A DNA stretch of 64,000 nucleotides from Perognathus longimembris pacificus (lineage: Eukaryota; Chordata; Mammalia; Rodentia; Heteromyidae), in assembly GCF_023159225.1 (NCBI RefSeq), contig NC_063184.1, positions 11,831,528 to 11,895,527 of the forward strand. The letters run 5' to 3'. Each line of letters opens with the position of its first letter. The first letter of the stretch is position 1. This document shows positions 1-11,640 of the stretch, one piece after another. The translations under genes were made by a program, and so were the position numbers. Under the pieces are notes generated by a model. That model ran no database searches, was not told where the DNA came from, and saw only the letters and a program-made list of their open reading frames with translations.

Positions 1-195
1 GTGCAGTGACAACGGAAGACCCTGTGGTACAGGAACATGAAAGGTAATGCAAATGTTCTTAGTGTGCAGAATTGTCTGGGCACTTTCATTTAGTGCTAAA
101 ATTTGGGAAGTGCTCCCCTCTGTGTAGGTAATTTCTCAGCTGTATATCCTATTTTGTCATATGCTTGGTTTTAAAGACATCTTGGCTCCTTTTTG

Positions 196-411
196 TAGTA
201 AGTGGAACTTGAACTCAAGCATCTAGCTGTCACTGGGCATTTTCATTTAGGGCTGTCACTCTACCACTGGAGTCACATTTCCACTTCTGGCTTTTGTTGG
301 TTAATTTGAGTAAAGGGTCTCATGGACTTTTCTGCCCAGGCTGGCTTTAAACTGAGATCTTAGTAGCTAGGATTATAAACATAAATTCCCCTGGTGCCGG
401 GGTTTTCCATG
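196..411 (-). repeat. B1-Geo composite SINE (old, degraded)
   Basis: Read on the minus strand, this has the order of the common composite SINE of this window: a 7SL/B1-like left half (the plus-strand end shows TAGTAGCTAGGATTATAAAC, the complement of the 'GTAATCCTAGCTACT' motif), a middle segment (CCCAGGCTGGCTTTAAACTGAGATCT) and a right half ending in a degraded GAGTTCAAG-type box. It is heavily mutated, so it is an old copy. No target-site duplication was recognised. Confidence 0.75.
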
Positions 412-549
412 ATATTTTACACTACACCTAAACATGATGTAAATATGAACAAAAGTTTTTTATGGCAATGGTGCAAACTTTATAATAACATAAAATATTA
501 TTTTTAATCTTTAACTCACTATTCGTAAAGTTCTATCCTATAGAAATGT

Positions 550-637
550 CATCAGCTTGGCTTTGAACTACAATGCTCAGGTCTTACTTAGCCTTCTGGG
601 TAGCTAGGATTACAGGTATGAGCCATCAGCCTCTGAA
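550..637 (-). repeat. B1-like SINE fragment
   Basis: The minus strand carries only the 7SL/B1-like left half: plus-strand GGGTAGCTAGGATTACAGG and GAGCCATCAG are the complement of the usual start. The Geo-type right half is absent, so this is a truncated copy or a monomer. Confidence 0.65.
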
Positions 638-783
638 ATCAGCTGCACTCTACATTAGCAATGTTTGTAGATGTCAATGAAACAAGTGGGCAGAAATGTC
701 TAGAGAAAAAGCCACGCTTTGGTAAGGTTTTCACTATTTTCTAAGAATATTATCAGTGTGTGTTTTCATTACTTTTACAGACC

Positions 784-1114
784 AGAAAGAACAACTTAAA
801 AGGAGGACATTTTATTTTTAGCTCACAGTTTTAGACTTTAGCCCATTATTCTTGTCTTTATTGATTCTGGGCCTGTGCTCAGCCAGAACACCAGTGCTGT
901 ATTACTTCATACAGGAGACTTTCTACCTCCCGGCAAACAGAAATCAGACAATGAAAAGGGACCAAAGGACCAGGAACCTTCAGTGACCCACTTCCTCTAA
1001 ATAAGTCCCACCTTCCAAAGTTTCCAGAACCTTAAAAAATTAGCACCAACCGGTTTGGGATCAAGTTCTCCACACATTAGCCCGAGGGGGGCGTTTCATA
1101 TTCAAACCACAACA
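784..1114 (-). mobile_element. MaLR-type LTR (rodent MT/ORR1-like)
   Basis: Read on the minus strand, the segment starts TGTTGTGGTTTGAATATG, the classic 5' end of mammalian apparent LTR retrotransposons (consensus TGTTATGGTTTGGATATG). It continues with the typical purine-rich body (GGAAACTTTGGAAGGTGGG, GAGGAAGTGGGTCACTG) and ends in the A/T-rich area that reads AGGAGGACATTTTATTTTT on plus. MaLRs are non-autonomous ERV-L relatives. No internal region or second LTR is visible, so this is probably a solo LTR. Exact subfamily not assigned. Confidence 0.75.
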
Positions 1115-1324
1115 TTTTTGTGTATATTTTTTCGATGCTAATATGTACTTAAAAGTTTTTCCATTGTTTTCTAAACTTGTTAAACCAAATAAATATGGTG
1201 CCAAGAGAGTAATTATCTATCCATCTATCTAGTTTTGAGAAAAGACTTTGCAGAAGAATCGTTTAGGCTCCACAATCTGTGTTCTCCCTTCCTCATTCCT
1301 GTCTCATAAATTCTGACCCTGACA

Positions 1325-1965
1325 GATAAGAAAGGAAATGGAAGGACTTGGAAAAAGTTATACTAAGTGAAGTGAGCCAGACCCAAAGAAACATGGACTC
1401 TATGGCCTCCCTTATTGGGAATAATTAGTACAGGTTTAGGCAAGCCATAGCAGAGCATCACAAGGCCCAATAGCTATACCCTTAGAAACACATAAGATGA
1501 TGCTAAGTGAAATGAACTCCATGTTATGGAAAAAAGTGATATATCACAGTTGTAACTACTTTCAACGTCCTATGTGTATGTGTAGTTTCTATTATTGATG
1601 ATGTTCTTATATCACCTTCCTATGGTTGTACCTACACTATCTCTGTAATCTTATCTGAGTATATTGGAAACCGTGTTTACTGGTATTGGAAGTAGGAAAT
1701 TCAAAGGGAATACCAAATTTGAGAGACACAGGGTAAAAAAAAAAAGAAATAACTACAAAAGCAATACTTGCAAAACTGTTTGGTGTAAGTGAACTGAACA
1801 CCTGGGGGGGGAGGGAAAGGGGGGGAGGGAGGGGGGCATGAGGGACAAGGCAACAAACAGTACAAGAAATGTATCCAATGCCCAACGTATGATACTGTAA
1901 CCTCTCTGTACATCAGTTTGATAATAAAAATTTGAGAAAAAAAAAAGAAAGAGTTTATAATTCTC
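1325..1965 (+). mobile_element. L1 3' end (ORF2 tail plus 3' UTR)
   Basis: 5'-truncated LINE-1. It begins in a region resembling the L1 ORF2 terminus (TATACTAAGTGAAGTGAGCC then AGACCCAAAGAAACATGG, equivalent to AGTGAAATAAGCCAGACACA in other mammals). It then has a G-rich polypurine tract at 1801-1845, typical of mammalian L1 3' UTRs, then a conserved end (CTGTAACCTCTCTGTACATC), AATAAA at about 1923 and an A-rich tail. A second copy of the same family with the same start and end lies at 45505-46085. There is no intact ORF2. Confidence 0.85.
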
Positions 1966-3534
1966 AAGAGCAACAAAACATTGGGACTTTTGAGATGTAT
2001 GCAATTTTGTATTTTTTCCCATAGTTTATAAATGGACATGGTGTTTGTCAAGGGGGCTGTCGATAGACCTCTCAAACCATAACCTAACTTGTTTAAGAAC
2101 TGAGTTATAACATGTCACCGAATTTAACCAGTGCTAACTTCCTAGTGGAAGTCAATATTCCTGTTTAGACTGAAGGTCAGTAAATGTCAAGAAATGCCCA
2201 TCAGTCTAATATTATCCCTTTGTGAGAGTCTGCAATGAACCCTCTTGTGTATGTCAACTGTGTAAGGGGGCAAATTATATTTCTGTGTTCAGATCAGTTT
2301 CCATGTACTCTGCTAAATTGTGCAAGTGAGGACGCTACAGGAGGGAGTGAAGGTGAATGTTCTCTATGAACTGAGCAATTTACATTCCACGATGACAAAT
2401 TCAAATGGACTATGATACCCAATTTCTGACTCCATTTTCTTTTGGTCAGTCTTGGTCTTCTTTGCTTCCTTCAGTTCTTAACAATGATTTCTCTAATTCT
2501 CTTTCTCTGCAGTCTCTTTCCTTTGTTCTTTTTGTCTTCTCTCTCCTTGATGGTTGCCATGCTATTTCTCTTTTGCATTTAATGCTTTGTGATTTAATTC
2601 CACTTCATTATATAAAAAGTTACACAAGCTTAATAGCTAAGTACTTGTTTATTTATCAGCTCTTCCTTGTAATAAAACTGTAGAAGTTTAAACTTATCTA
2701 GATACACTCCATTCCTCTTAATATATAAGACATCTTATTTCTTTGGAGCAGCTCAATACCTTTTATATGATAGAAATACATTTGAGCAGGACATGTTATT
2801 AGGTTACATTAATACAGAACAAATCTGTAATGCAGAATAATATTCTAATTCTGAATGGACTTCTCCAAAGTAAAACAATGGAGAAAGGTGTTTGCCCTGT
2901 CTGTAAAAAGAGTAATAATAATAAAAAAATCAATGGAGTTTTAAAATACATTAAGACACTTTGCTTGGACAATGCTTAGGATTTTTATGAGATTACAGAT
3001 ACTTTTCCAACTACCAAGTCCAATAAGAGCCTCTTGAGGCTTCCTCCCTCCAAACAGATAAGTTTTATTATCCATCAGGGCCTTTCAAACCTTTCATCTT
3101 TGTAAAGTGAATAAATTGCTTTCTACCCAGCATTCGGTTTGTAGATATTTTCTCTTGAGACACAAATCTTCTTTTACTCATTGTAATCATATTTTAAAAA
3201 TCATATGATATTTTCCAGAAGACTCAGACTTTTTATATAGCCTCAGTGGGCTCAAATGTTAGGGATCTAAATGAAAATCAGGAAAGTTAAGATCTCTGCC
3301 AATTTTACTGCTTCAGATCATTTCTTAATATACTAACTTGCATTTTTAAAGTCCTTTATAATTCTAAAAGGAGTTTTAGATTGTTCATCTCATGAAAATC
3401 TTTCCTTGCAGCAAAGACATATAATTTTTACCAACCATTATTTACGAATAATGGAATATACTATTTATGAGGGTCGCATACATATTTCCATTCACACAAA
3501 AATTATGAGAAAAACACAGTCAGGATCCACAATC
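1966..3534. other. AT-rich unique DNA, nothing recognised
   Basis: No repeat family, RNA gene or protein-like frame was recognised. The longest open frame (2405-2683, plus) is Leu/Ser/Phe-rich, arises from pyrimidine-rich DNA, and has no domain signature. Confidence 0.5.
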
Positions 3535-3605
3535 AGGGTAACAAGTTGGATAAGAAACATATGAAACTGTAACCCCTCTGTACTTGGCTTTGACAATAAA
3601 GAATA
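3535..3605 (+). mobile_element. L1 3' terminal fragment
   Basis: A very short L1 3' end: ATGAAACTGTAACCCCTCTG followed by TTTGACAATAAAGAATAAGG, matching the terminal 60 bp of the longer L1 ends at 45505-46085 and 40460-41068. Confidence 0.75.
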
Positions 3606-4597
3606 AGGAAACAAAAGAATTTCTGCATTCAATAGATTTTTCACTTTTAGAATCAACTTAGTATGCTTATATATAAACTTATATCAAAATGTAGGAAAGG
3701 TAGAAGAGAAATAAGAAAAAAAAGGAGGAAAGCTTTCTTGTATTTTAACATAATGGTAAATAAGCTGATTTCAGAAGTGGAAATGTTTTGTAACAAGTAA
3801 ACAAAACATTTAAGATAAGCAACTATAAAATAACATAATTAATTTTTAATGAAATATTATTTGTATAGTCAATGCATAATATCAGTTTTCTAACTTTCTA
3901 TTTCCTTTCTCTTCCTTTGACCTCATTTCCCATTCTTTCCCTCCCTTTCTTATCTTTTCACAATGTTGATTGTCTAAAGTTAACTTTGAGATGCTATGTT
4001 GACTGAGAATTGAAATTTTAGGCTAATCTTGTCTATATTGGAATCAAGAAAAATATTTTTCCTTATCATATGTAACATTCTGCAATGCCAGCATTAAGTG
4101 CATTTCATATTAGATATTTTCTGAGGATAATTCCAGAAGAAATTGGTAAGAGTTTAATAAGTTTTCCTACATAGCAAATCCTGTCTTCCCATTTTGCTCA
4201 GTGTAGCACTGGGAGATTTTTCAAAATATACAGCGAATGCAATAGATAGAAAATACCCACGGTTACCTCTTATAGACAAGAATGCTCCATAGTTCCAATA
4301 TCTGAGGCTGTGTGTGTAAATTTAGTAGAAGGTTTTGAACCAAAGATATACCCCCATTGACTATTGGGCACTTTAAAAGTTATGAGGAGAATCTGATGAA
4401 ATCTTCCCACTTTAAATTCTTTTCTCTCTTCTTCCAGTTCCCCATGTTTCAGGTTCATTACATTTTTTTAATCAGAACGAGGTGTGGGCGCTGCAATTCA
4501 TGAGCACAGTGGCAGGCATTCATTTAAATTAGACAAGGAAGAAATATACAGTATTTGGGACAGTCTCTTTATCCCCTCCCCATTAGTAATTTCCAAG

Positions 4598-4640
<43 letters not shown>

Positions 4641-5189
4641 TTTACTGACCACAGCTGGATGCTTCTACTCATCATTGAAGAATGGGGGTTTTGAATTAGA
4701 CAAGATACACATATATTTTGAGAGACATCTCTATGTCATGATTCAAAGATTCATATATTAAAAATATAATCTTCTGTTTGGGATGTATAAAAGCTCCAAC
4801 TTCAACCTGTTCTTTAATGTTTGAATCCAATTAAATTTCAATAGCTATATCTACAGGCATGTGTTTTGCTCAGTCTCCCTATGAGTTGTGGATTGGGGAC
4901 AAAGCCATTGCAGCTCAAAGAAATGAAATTAATTTTCTCCCCCAGAGACACACACCTCTCTAGTAAGGAGTGGATTTAAGATCTGAACCCCAACTGATAT
5001 GGCCTTTAAGTGGTGTTCATTTTCTTGACACCAAGCTATTTGAGCCTACAACCCAAATAACACTGAAATATCTGAGAAAACTGCTTTCCTGTCGGACAAA
5101 TCCAGATACTACATGGCTATAACCAGAAGGGGTTTCTTTTATGATAAATCACACATCAAGACCAAATCATTATAAACATTCTCTTCTGC
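3606..5189. other. AT-rich unique DNA with one poly-T run
   Basis: Apart from the 36-base T run described separately, no recognisable repeat or gene was seen. The ORFs here are short and without similarity to any family I know. Confidence 0.5.
4601..4636. repeat. (T)36 homopolymer
   Basis: Uninterrupted run of 36 T. A run this long is usually the A-tail of a minus-strand retroposon, but the sequence to its right (from 4637) matches no SINE or L1 end in this window, so its source is unknown. Confidence 0.9.
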
Positions 5190-5430
5190 CAGGCACGGAT
5201 GCTTCACATCTGTAATTCTAGATCCCTAGATCTGAGGACTGAGGTTCAAATCAGTCTAGTAGGAAAGTCCGTGTGACCCTTACTTCCAGTTAACCATCGC
5301 AAAGCTAGAAGTTGAGCTGTGGCTAGAGTAGGAGAGCACTAATCTCAAACAATAATACAGCTATGGGAAAGAGCCTAGGCCTTGAGTTCAAATCCCAGGA
5401 CTGGAACACACAAGTATAAAAAAACCTCTT
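5190..5430 (+). repeat. B1-Geo composite SINE
   Basis: Plus-strand copy. The left half CACATCTGTAATTCTAGATC is B1-like; the middle GGAAAGTCCGTGTGACC is shared with other copies; the right half has GAGCTGTGGCTAGAGTAGG and the terminal GAGTTCAAATCCCAGGACTG. It ends in a short A-rich tail near 5418. Confidence 0.85.
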
Positions 5431-5880
5431 CCTCTGATAAAGAAAACTGTGGAACCAGGAATTATATTAGATTTTAAACTACTTTTCTTCTACTAAAGAC
5501 AGGGATCATTTTTACAGAAGGTAATGTATTGCTTAACTGAGGATAAACACCTACTTATCTTCAAAATGTGAACATTTGAGGTGTACCATTTATTTATTGT
5601 TAAAGGAAGAAACAAACAGGCCAATTAGGCCTGTACTGGTCCTTTGGAGTTTATGGAACCATATTTTTATGGCACCTAAAGCAGTGCATGTTTTAAATTA
5701 CCCAGATTATTTTCTAATAAAACAAGAATACCTCTACATATATTTTTAAAAATTCTTGGAACATTTACAATTTATTCATGGAGATAATTATGTATATGTA
5801 TACATATGTACATATATATATTGCTTGATATTGTCTTGATCTCAGGACTTCGATCTTTCTTTGATCTTGATCTTTCTTGC
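5431..5880. other. AT-rich DNA with short TA-rich tract
   Basis: Nothing recognised except an alternating TATG/TACA-rich stretch at about 5789-5822. Confidence 0.5.
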
Positions 5881-6066
5881 ATGACTTTGTCACTTAAGAC
5901 TGGCACTCTGGCATTTGATCCCCACCTCCACTTCTAATATTTTACTGGCTTACTGGACATAAGAGTATCTTGGATTTTTTTGCCCAGACTGGCTTTGACC
6001 CAGGATCATCAAATCTCACCTTCTTGAATAGTAAGGATTACAGTTGTGAACCACCAATACCTAGGC
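5881..6066 (-). repeat. B1-Geo composite SINE (degraded)
   Basis: Minus-strand SINE. Plus-strand GCCCAGACTGGCTTTGACCC and AAGGATTACAGTTGTGAACC are the complement of the B1-like left half; ACTGGCACTCTGGC marks a remnant of the right half. Confidence 0.7.
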
Positions 6067-6082
6067 AGTTTCTTTAAATTAA

Positions 6083-6177
6083 CAGTACAAGAAATGTATC
6101 CAACGCCCAACGTATGATACTGTAACCTCTCTGTACGTCAGTTTGAAAATAAAAATTTGAGAAAAAAAAAAAAAATA
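6083..6177 (+). mobile_element. L1 3' terminal fragment with A tail
   Basis: ACAAGAAATGTATCCAACGC through CTGTAACCTCTCTGTACG, AATAAAAATTTGAG and a 13-base A tail (to about 6173). It is almost identical to the terminus of the L1 copy ending at 1965, so same subfamily, heavily 5'-truncated. Confidence 0.85.
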
Positions 6178-6969
6178 TATTTTCCATTTAATGAAGAGAT
6201 ACTTGGTAAATGTTGGAACCTACCCTCAAAAACTGTTACATACATAACACACTGGACACTTAGGGGAACTCTATTAGGTATATGCTGTTTCTTCCTTTAT
6301 AGCGCAGGTGAAGAAAACAGTTAAAGGAAGTAATTAAGTACTTAGGCTCAGAGAGACTTGAGCAATCAGAAGCTAAGGGGAAAATAAAGTGGTGAGCTAG
6401 AAACAGAATGTGACTTATAGAAGAAATTGTAAGCAAAGGCATCAGTACTTTGCAATAACCTGGTGCAAGATTCCAAAGAAGAAATACAACTTAACAAAAA
6501 TAGTGTTGAAGAAGGTTGATGTAAACACAGCCATCAAGGTCTTGTCTCTAACAGGATGGTCTTTCTCAACTACACCGGAGATTTCCATCTTGTCCCAAGA
6601 TCCAACAAAACAATACCCACAAGACTGATGGCAAAGCGAGAGGAAATGAATGGCTGGGATTTTAGATTCCGGATTCCAGATGGAGTCTCTGCTTTTCAGA
6701 GGCCTGTTGTATAGGTGGAAGGCTACAGCATGATTTAAATTTTCACTCAGTCTTACTTACAGGAGTTCTAAAGTTTAGCAGATTTGATTTCAGGATTTCT
6801 CTGAGCTTCAGTGATAGATATTTCTTAATAAGTATAATGATAAAGTCAGACCAACGCAGGGAAAAGTTCAAGTTTGTGAACTGAACTCTTTGAGCCAACA
6901 TATTCAAAAGCAAATTGTGTGTTTTCTAGTGGGGTTATCTCTAATGAAGATACATATATATTTTTTTAA
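6178..6969. other. Unique DNA, nothing recognised
   Basis: No repeat or gene identified. The plus frame 6410-6628 (72 codons) has no recognisable motif. Confidence 0.45.
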
Positions 6970-7172
6970 ATTTTTTTTTTTGCCAGTCCTGGGCCTTGGA
7001 CTCAGGGCCTGAGTACTGTCCCTAGCTTCTTTTTTTTGCTCAAGGCTAGTACTCTGCCACTTGAGCCACAGTGCTACTTCTGGCTGTTTTCTATACATGT
7101 GGTGCTGGGGAATCGAACCCAGGGCTTCATATATACAAGGCAAGCACTCTTGCCACTAGGCCATATTCCTGA
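6970..7172 (-). repeat. IDL-Geo dimeric SINE
   Basis: Minus-strand copy of the Geomyoidea dimer. The plus strand begins with a T-rich tail, then GCCAGTCCTGGGCCTTGGAC (end of the Geo half), GCCACTTGAGCCACAGTGCT (core of the Geo half), TGTGGTGCTGGGGAATCGAA (linker and B-box end of the ID-like half) and TTGCCACTAGGCCATATTCC (start of the ID-like half). Slightly diverged from the younger copies at 36845 and 41221; an internal T8 expansion sits near 7031. Confidence 0.88.
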
Positions 7173-7902
7173 AGATTTTTTTTTATAAGACAAATCTCTT
7201 TCTCAGGCAATACTGATAATTGGATGTGGAGGCATACAAGGAGACTATTTTGTCAGAATGATTCCGTTACATCCTTGGTCATTCATGATTTATTTCATCC
7301 CTAGCCAACTTATTTAGCCATGGTTATTACTAAATATTAGTTTCTTATCTGTACAATCTGTATTTACTTTCTTTATTAGTGTGCATCAGATGTCAGACTT
7401 AATTAAAAATGTTTGTAATCATTATCATATACCATTTTAGGTGTTGCTGCATTCATCCTTAGACTTTTATGTGTTGCTGCATAAATCCTTAAACCCTGTT
7501 TTAACTATTAGAGTTAAGGGTAATTAGCAACACGAAATAGATTAAACTTCTGCCTTATTTATAATATAACAAGAATTAAGAAGTTTGGAAATATGAAAGA
7601 AACAAATTTTTGCATGCATTTGTGAAAAGCACAGCCACATGTATCTAGAAGGATTTTTCAACCTAACTATATGTATTCTTCTGTCTTCTTTGGAAGAGGA
7701 TTACATGAGGGAAAATATTGAAAAGCACTTATCATGTGACTAACATTTATTAAACTTCACAAAATTGTCTAATATTTTAATTTGTATCTATGTATTAAAT
7801 AAAAATTTAAAACACAAACCATTGCATCTAAAACACAAATGAGATCTTTTCTTTTTCTTCTCCCCTCTCCCTCCCTCCTTTCCTGCCTTCCTTCTCTTTC
7901 CT
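7173..7902. other. AT-rich DNA with pyrimidine tract
   Basis: No family recognised. A CT-rich stretch occurs at about 7850-7900. Confidence 0.45.
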
Positions 7903-8147
7903 TTGGTACTGGCATAGGGGCTTGAATCAGATACTCATTGTCTTATTAACTGTTTCATTCAAGGTTGGTTCTCTTCTACTTGAGCCATATCTCCAGTTCT
8001 GGCTCTTGACTACTTAAGAGGAGATAGGAGTCACCAGGACTTGTTTGCCTGGGCTAGCTCCAAATTTGAATGCTCAGATCTCATTCTCCATTGTAGCTAG
8101 AGTTATAGGAATAGTTACAGAGTTATAGGAATGAGCCACTAGGTTAC
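7903..8147 (-). repeat. B1-Geo composite SINE
   Basis: Minus-strand copy. Plus-strand TGGTACTGGCATAGGGGCTT is the complement of the 3' end, CTACTTGAGCCATATCTCC is the Geo core, and CATTGTAGCTAGAGTTATAG with GAGCCACTAGG is the left-half start. It contains a small local duplication: AGAGTTATAGGAAT occurs at about 8100 and again at about 8121. Confidence 0.8.
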
Positions 8148-8459
8148 AAATGAGATCTTCTGTTTATTGAGAGCTTTGTTCAATGGGACTAAACTGGTCT
8201 AGGCCTTTTGTGAAGGCTTTCAAACAACATGAATATGTAGGGGCATATGCAGCCAGGGGAGACCCCCATGTCCCCTTGGTCTGTCAGTTCAAACGTAGCA
8301 GAACTAAAGGGGGAGGCTGTGTTTCAGGCACTCATCACAGGATCAGAAAGTTAAATGTTGAAGTTACACAGTCAGTGGCAGTAAAGAAAAATTGCTTATT
8401 TTAGCCAAGTTCCATGTCTTTCTTCTCCCTTTATCAACCTTTTTTTCTCCCACTGGCCT
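8148..8459. other. Unique DNA, nothing recognised
   Basis: A 73-codon plus frame (8183-8404) has a slightly protein-like composition but no family was recognised, and it is not supported as a gene. Confidence 0.4.
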
Positions 8460-8553
8460 AGAATTCATAAGGTAGCCCAGAATGGCCTGGAACCCATGAT
8501 CTTCCTGGGCCAGCTTCCTGAGAATGTTGGTTTTAGTGGTGTATACCACCATT
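8460..8553 (-). repeat. B1/7SL-like SINE monomer
   Basis: Plus-strand AGGTAGCCCAGAATGGCCTG, then GAACCCATGATCTTCCTGG and GGTGTATACCACC, read as the complement of a B1/Alu-type right-to-left order. This is closer to generic rodent B1 than to the B1-Geo copies. Confidence 0.65.
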
Positions 8554-8610
8554 CATTTTTAATGTGAAAGCCATTCATATCCTACATTTTTCTTGAAATA
8601 TATATATATG

Positions 8611-8725
8611 TCAAGTATGCTAGCACATGACTACAATCCTAGTACACAGGAGGTGGAAACAGGAGCATCACAAGTTTAATACTACCCTAAGCTAATCTAC
8701 ACATGGAATAGCTCTGTCTGAAACA
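8611..8725 (+). repeat. B1-like SINE monomer
   Basis: CACATGACTACAATCCTAGT, then ACACAGGAGGTGGAAACAGG and ATAGCTCTGTCTGAAACAG follow the order of a 7SL-derived B1 monomer. It directly abuts the composite SINE starting at 8731. Confidence 0.6.
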
Positions 8726-8730
8726 GCAAT

Positions 8731-8975
8731 TTCCAGGTGTTGTTGGTTCCTGTGTGTAATCCTAATTACTCAGGAGGCTGAGATATGAAGACCACACAGT
8801 TTGAAGCCAGCCTGGGCAAGAACGCCTGTAACATTTTATTGCCAATTAACCGCCTAAATTCTGGAAGTAAAGCTGTGGCTCAAGTGGTTATAGTGTTAGC
8901 CTTGAGCAACAAAGCTCAAAGATCACTATCTTCAAGCCCTACATTCAAACACTAGATAACCAGCACAAAATAATT
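8731..8975 (+). repeat. B1-Geo composite SINE
   Basis: Plus strand: GTGTAATCCTAATTACTCAG, GAGGCTGAGATATGAAGACC, AAGCCAGCCTGGGCAAGAA (left half), then AGCTGTGGCTCAAGTGG and GTGTTAGCCTTGAGCAAC (right half), ending in an A-rich tail. Confidence 0.85.
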
Positions 8976-10574
8976 AAAAAGTGAAACAACAATATACAAT
9001 TTTTGTAAACTAATACTATGTAAATATATGCAAGGGCTAAAATGTAAGATTTCTTTTCTTTATGTACAAAAGATATAAATTAGGGAGAAATGTCATAAGT
9101 ATAGCTTAAAAATACTTAGACCAGATATTTATTAGTAAAGAGTATATTTGTAGTTATTTTAATTTTTTTTTTACTAAATAGAGGGATTGTTCGGTTCTGT
9201 TTCTTCTAATTTCATCTTTTTTTAATAGACCTAAAGTAAAAATGAAGTATTTGTGAAGGATATTTTTCCACCTCATTATGGTTTGGAATCAAGGAGCATT
9301 AGTGTTTTTCCTACATGGTATTTAAATGTAAGGGGAAGAATACATTGGAAATTGCTTGAAAAAGTAGATGTATTTGAAAATGATTACACATCTGACACAA
9401 TATCATATAAAACAGATTTGTTGGTTCCTGGTGCAAATCCAATAAAAATATCCTCATGTGCAATTAGTATTTACCTATTTATAATACAGTTGGAAGCATC
9501 ATTTTTATTGTCACTGAAATAAAAGATCCCTTCTTCTAGATAAATCCTCACAGTAATTGGAAAGTAAGAAGAATTTTTAGTGGCATGCAAAATTTGACAC
9601 TGTTATTAAACTATTAGAAGGAAAATACATTAATTCCTAGTCATACAAGGCCTGATCCTGATCAGTTTTAAATGTATCTTATTTTCCTACTACAAAATTA
9701 TTATGTTTAAATGGTACATTTACATAATTTTCACAGTCATGACACACTGAACATTGTATGCTACCATTAGAGTATGGGGACATTTAAAATTCTATAGTTA
9801 TAAAGAAAAACTAGTGTGATCACTCGACAATGACAGGAAATTTTAAAGAGTGACATTTCCACAGGAATTTGTCTGACTTATGAATCCCAAATATCATATT
9901 AAAATGCAAGGCGTGCAGTTTTTGTTTTGAGGTTGAAAGCCATTTAAATTCATTTTATTTTGGAGCTATGAGTACAGTTACTGTGGTGACAATGCATGCC
10001 AAGATCAGTTTTTTTGTTTTTTTGTTTTTAATTCTACACTCTATCAGGGATTCCAGTAGAGGGCACTGTGGGAAATTGTGCACCTTGAAACCGCTTTTCT
10101 CTCTGTGCTTTGGTCTTCTTATGTCGTGCAGGGGCTCCCTCTGCTGTCCATTCACACCAGGAAATAATGTGATGACCCACGTCTCACAACTGCTGTTCAA
10201 TTATAGTCTCAGGATTATTACATCTCCAGATCTACTCAACTCCACTGCCCATAAGATCGCAAGTGGAATAAGGCTGAGTTTGACGCCTCTGCAAGTAAAA
10301 TGCTGATAATTATGATTTCTTGTAAGACAATTGGGTTGGTAAACTAAAAATCAAACAAATAATGCCTATATGTTATACCACAAGTGAAGGGAATGAGACA
10401 CAGAAATAGGAATTTTGAATAATTTTTATTAATTAAAACACTAAAATACTTAAATGTGTTCATATGTTTCTATGTGTGCTTGTGTGCATTCCTGTGGGGT
10501 GAGGAAGAAAGAGAAGAGAGGAAGGAAATAGGATTGGTAGGCATCTGTAATGTGGTTCCAGGTAGGCTTATTTT
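8976..10574. other. Unique DNA; GC-richer core around 10.0-10.3 kb
   Basis: AT-rich overall. The part at about 10040-10300 is visibly GC-richer and has opposing open frames (plus 9968-10306, minus 9955-10200), but no domain, motif or repeat family was recognised. It could be a conserved non-coding element or an unrecognised old LTR. Confidence 0.4.
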
Positions 10575-10626
10575 TGTGTGTGTGTATGTATGTGTGTGTG
10601 TGTGTGCACACACGCACGTGTGTGTG
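10575..10626. repeat. (GT)n microsatellite, imperfect
   Basis: Alternating GT with a TATGTATG interruption, then a CACACACG turn near 10607. It lies exactly at the end of the minus-strand SINE that follows, so it probably grew from the SINE's A-rich tail. Confidence 0.85.
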
Positions 10627-10853
10627 CTAGTACTGGGGCTTGAACTCAGAGCCTGGGCACTGTCTCTTAGCTTTTTCACTCAATACTAATACCCTACCTG
10701 GTGAGTCAGAGCTCCATATCTGGCTTTTTGGTAGTTACGTGGAGGTAAGCCATACAGACTTTCCTACCAGGACTGCATTTGATCTGTGGTCTACAGATAT
10801 CAGCCTCCTGAGTAGTTAGGATTATAGATGTGAGCCCGCAGTGCCCGGTTTGA
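10627..10853 (-). repeat. B1-Geo composite SINE
   Basis: Minus-strand copy. Plus: AGTACTGGGGCTTGAACTCA, then GAGTCAGAGCTCCATATCTGG and CAGCCTCCTGAGTAGTTAGG, ending GTGCCCGG. Its tail side has become the GT microsatellite. Confidence 0.85.
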
Positions 10854-11640
10854 TGCAAGTAGTTTTATTGCAGTTTTTCAGTTTGGATTTTCATTGAAAA
10901 TGAAACCATGCAATAGGTCTTATCCAAGTTTGAGTTTGGTTACTTATCTATGAAATCAATGAGGGCCTAAGCCTCTGCACCTACAAAGAACATACATATT
11001 GAGGGAATCATGTTGATAATGGTTTTTCTCTGTCACTTTCATATTAAATTGCAGAATAATTACCCAAATCATCTTTGTTTGCTTGTCAAGTATCTTGGAT
11101 ACAAATTGAAGAGTGTCTAATTTCTATAGCAGAGAAGCTAGAAAATTAATGAATTCACCTTCATTTTAATTTCAAATACACATTCTTTATAGATTTGCCT
11201 TTGAATCCACAGACGACTTAAAGAAACTGTGTTATGCTTTCTCCTCTCAGACCCAATAATTCAACCCAGAATTTCAAACAAAATCTTGAAAATTGTTCAA
11301 ATGTTCAAGTTCTATCGGCTCCCTTTTAATAGTGAATAAAAAAGTGGAATATGCAAGGTTTAGTACCACAATTATAAATGGGCTGGTTCTAGTAACTGGT
11401 TAAGTGAATTTTAATCAATAGCTATCATATATTAATAGATCTGTACTGGATCAATGAGGTAGATGGAAGAAATAGTCTCTAAATCAAATTAAGTAGCAGA
11501 TATATCTTCAGTTTTTTATTTCAAATATTTCAGTAATAGGGTTCTTGTGGAAGAAAAATCAGTGTTGTAAGTTCTTTGGGTAATTTTTCTTTTGGAGCTG
11601 TTTGAGTAGCATAGATTCTATAATCAAAATGTTATCAGAA
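10854..11640. other. AT-rich unique DNA
   Basis: No repeat, RNA gene or coding signal recognised. Confidence 0.5.

Noticed and set aside
1325..1965. Functional L1
   Set aside because: Only the ORF2 terminus and 3' UTR are present; all L1 copies in the window are 5'-truncated.
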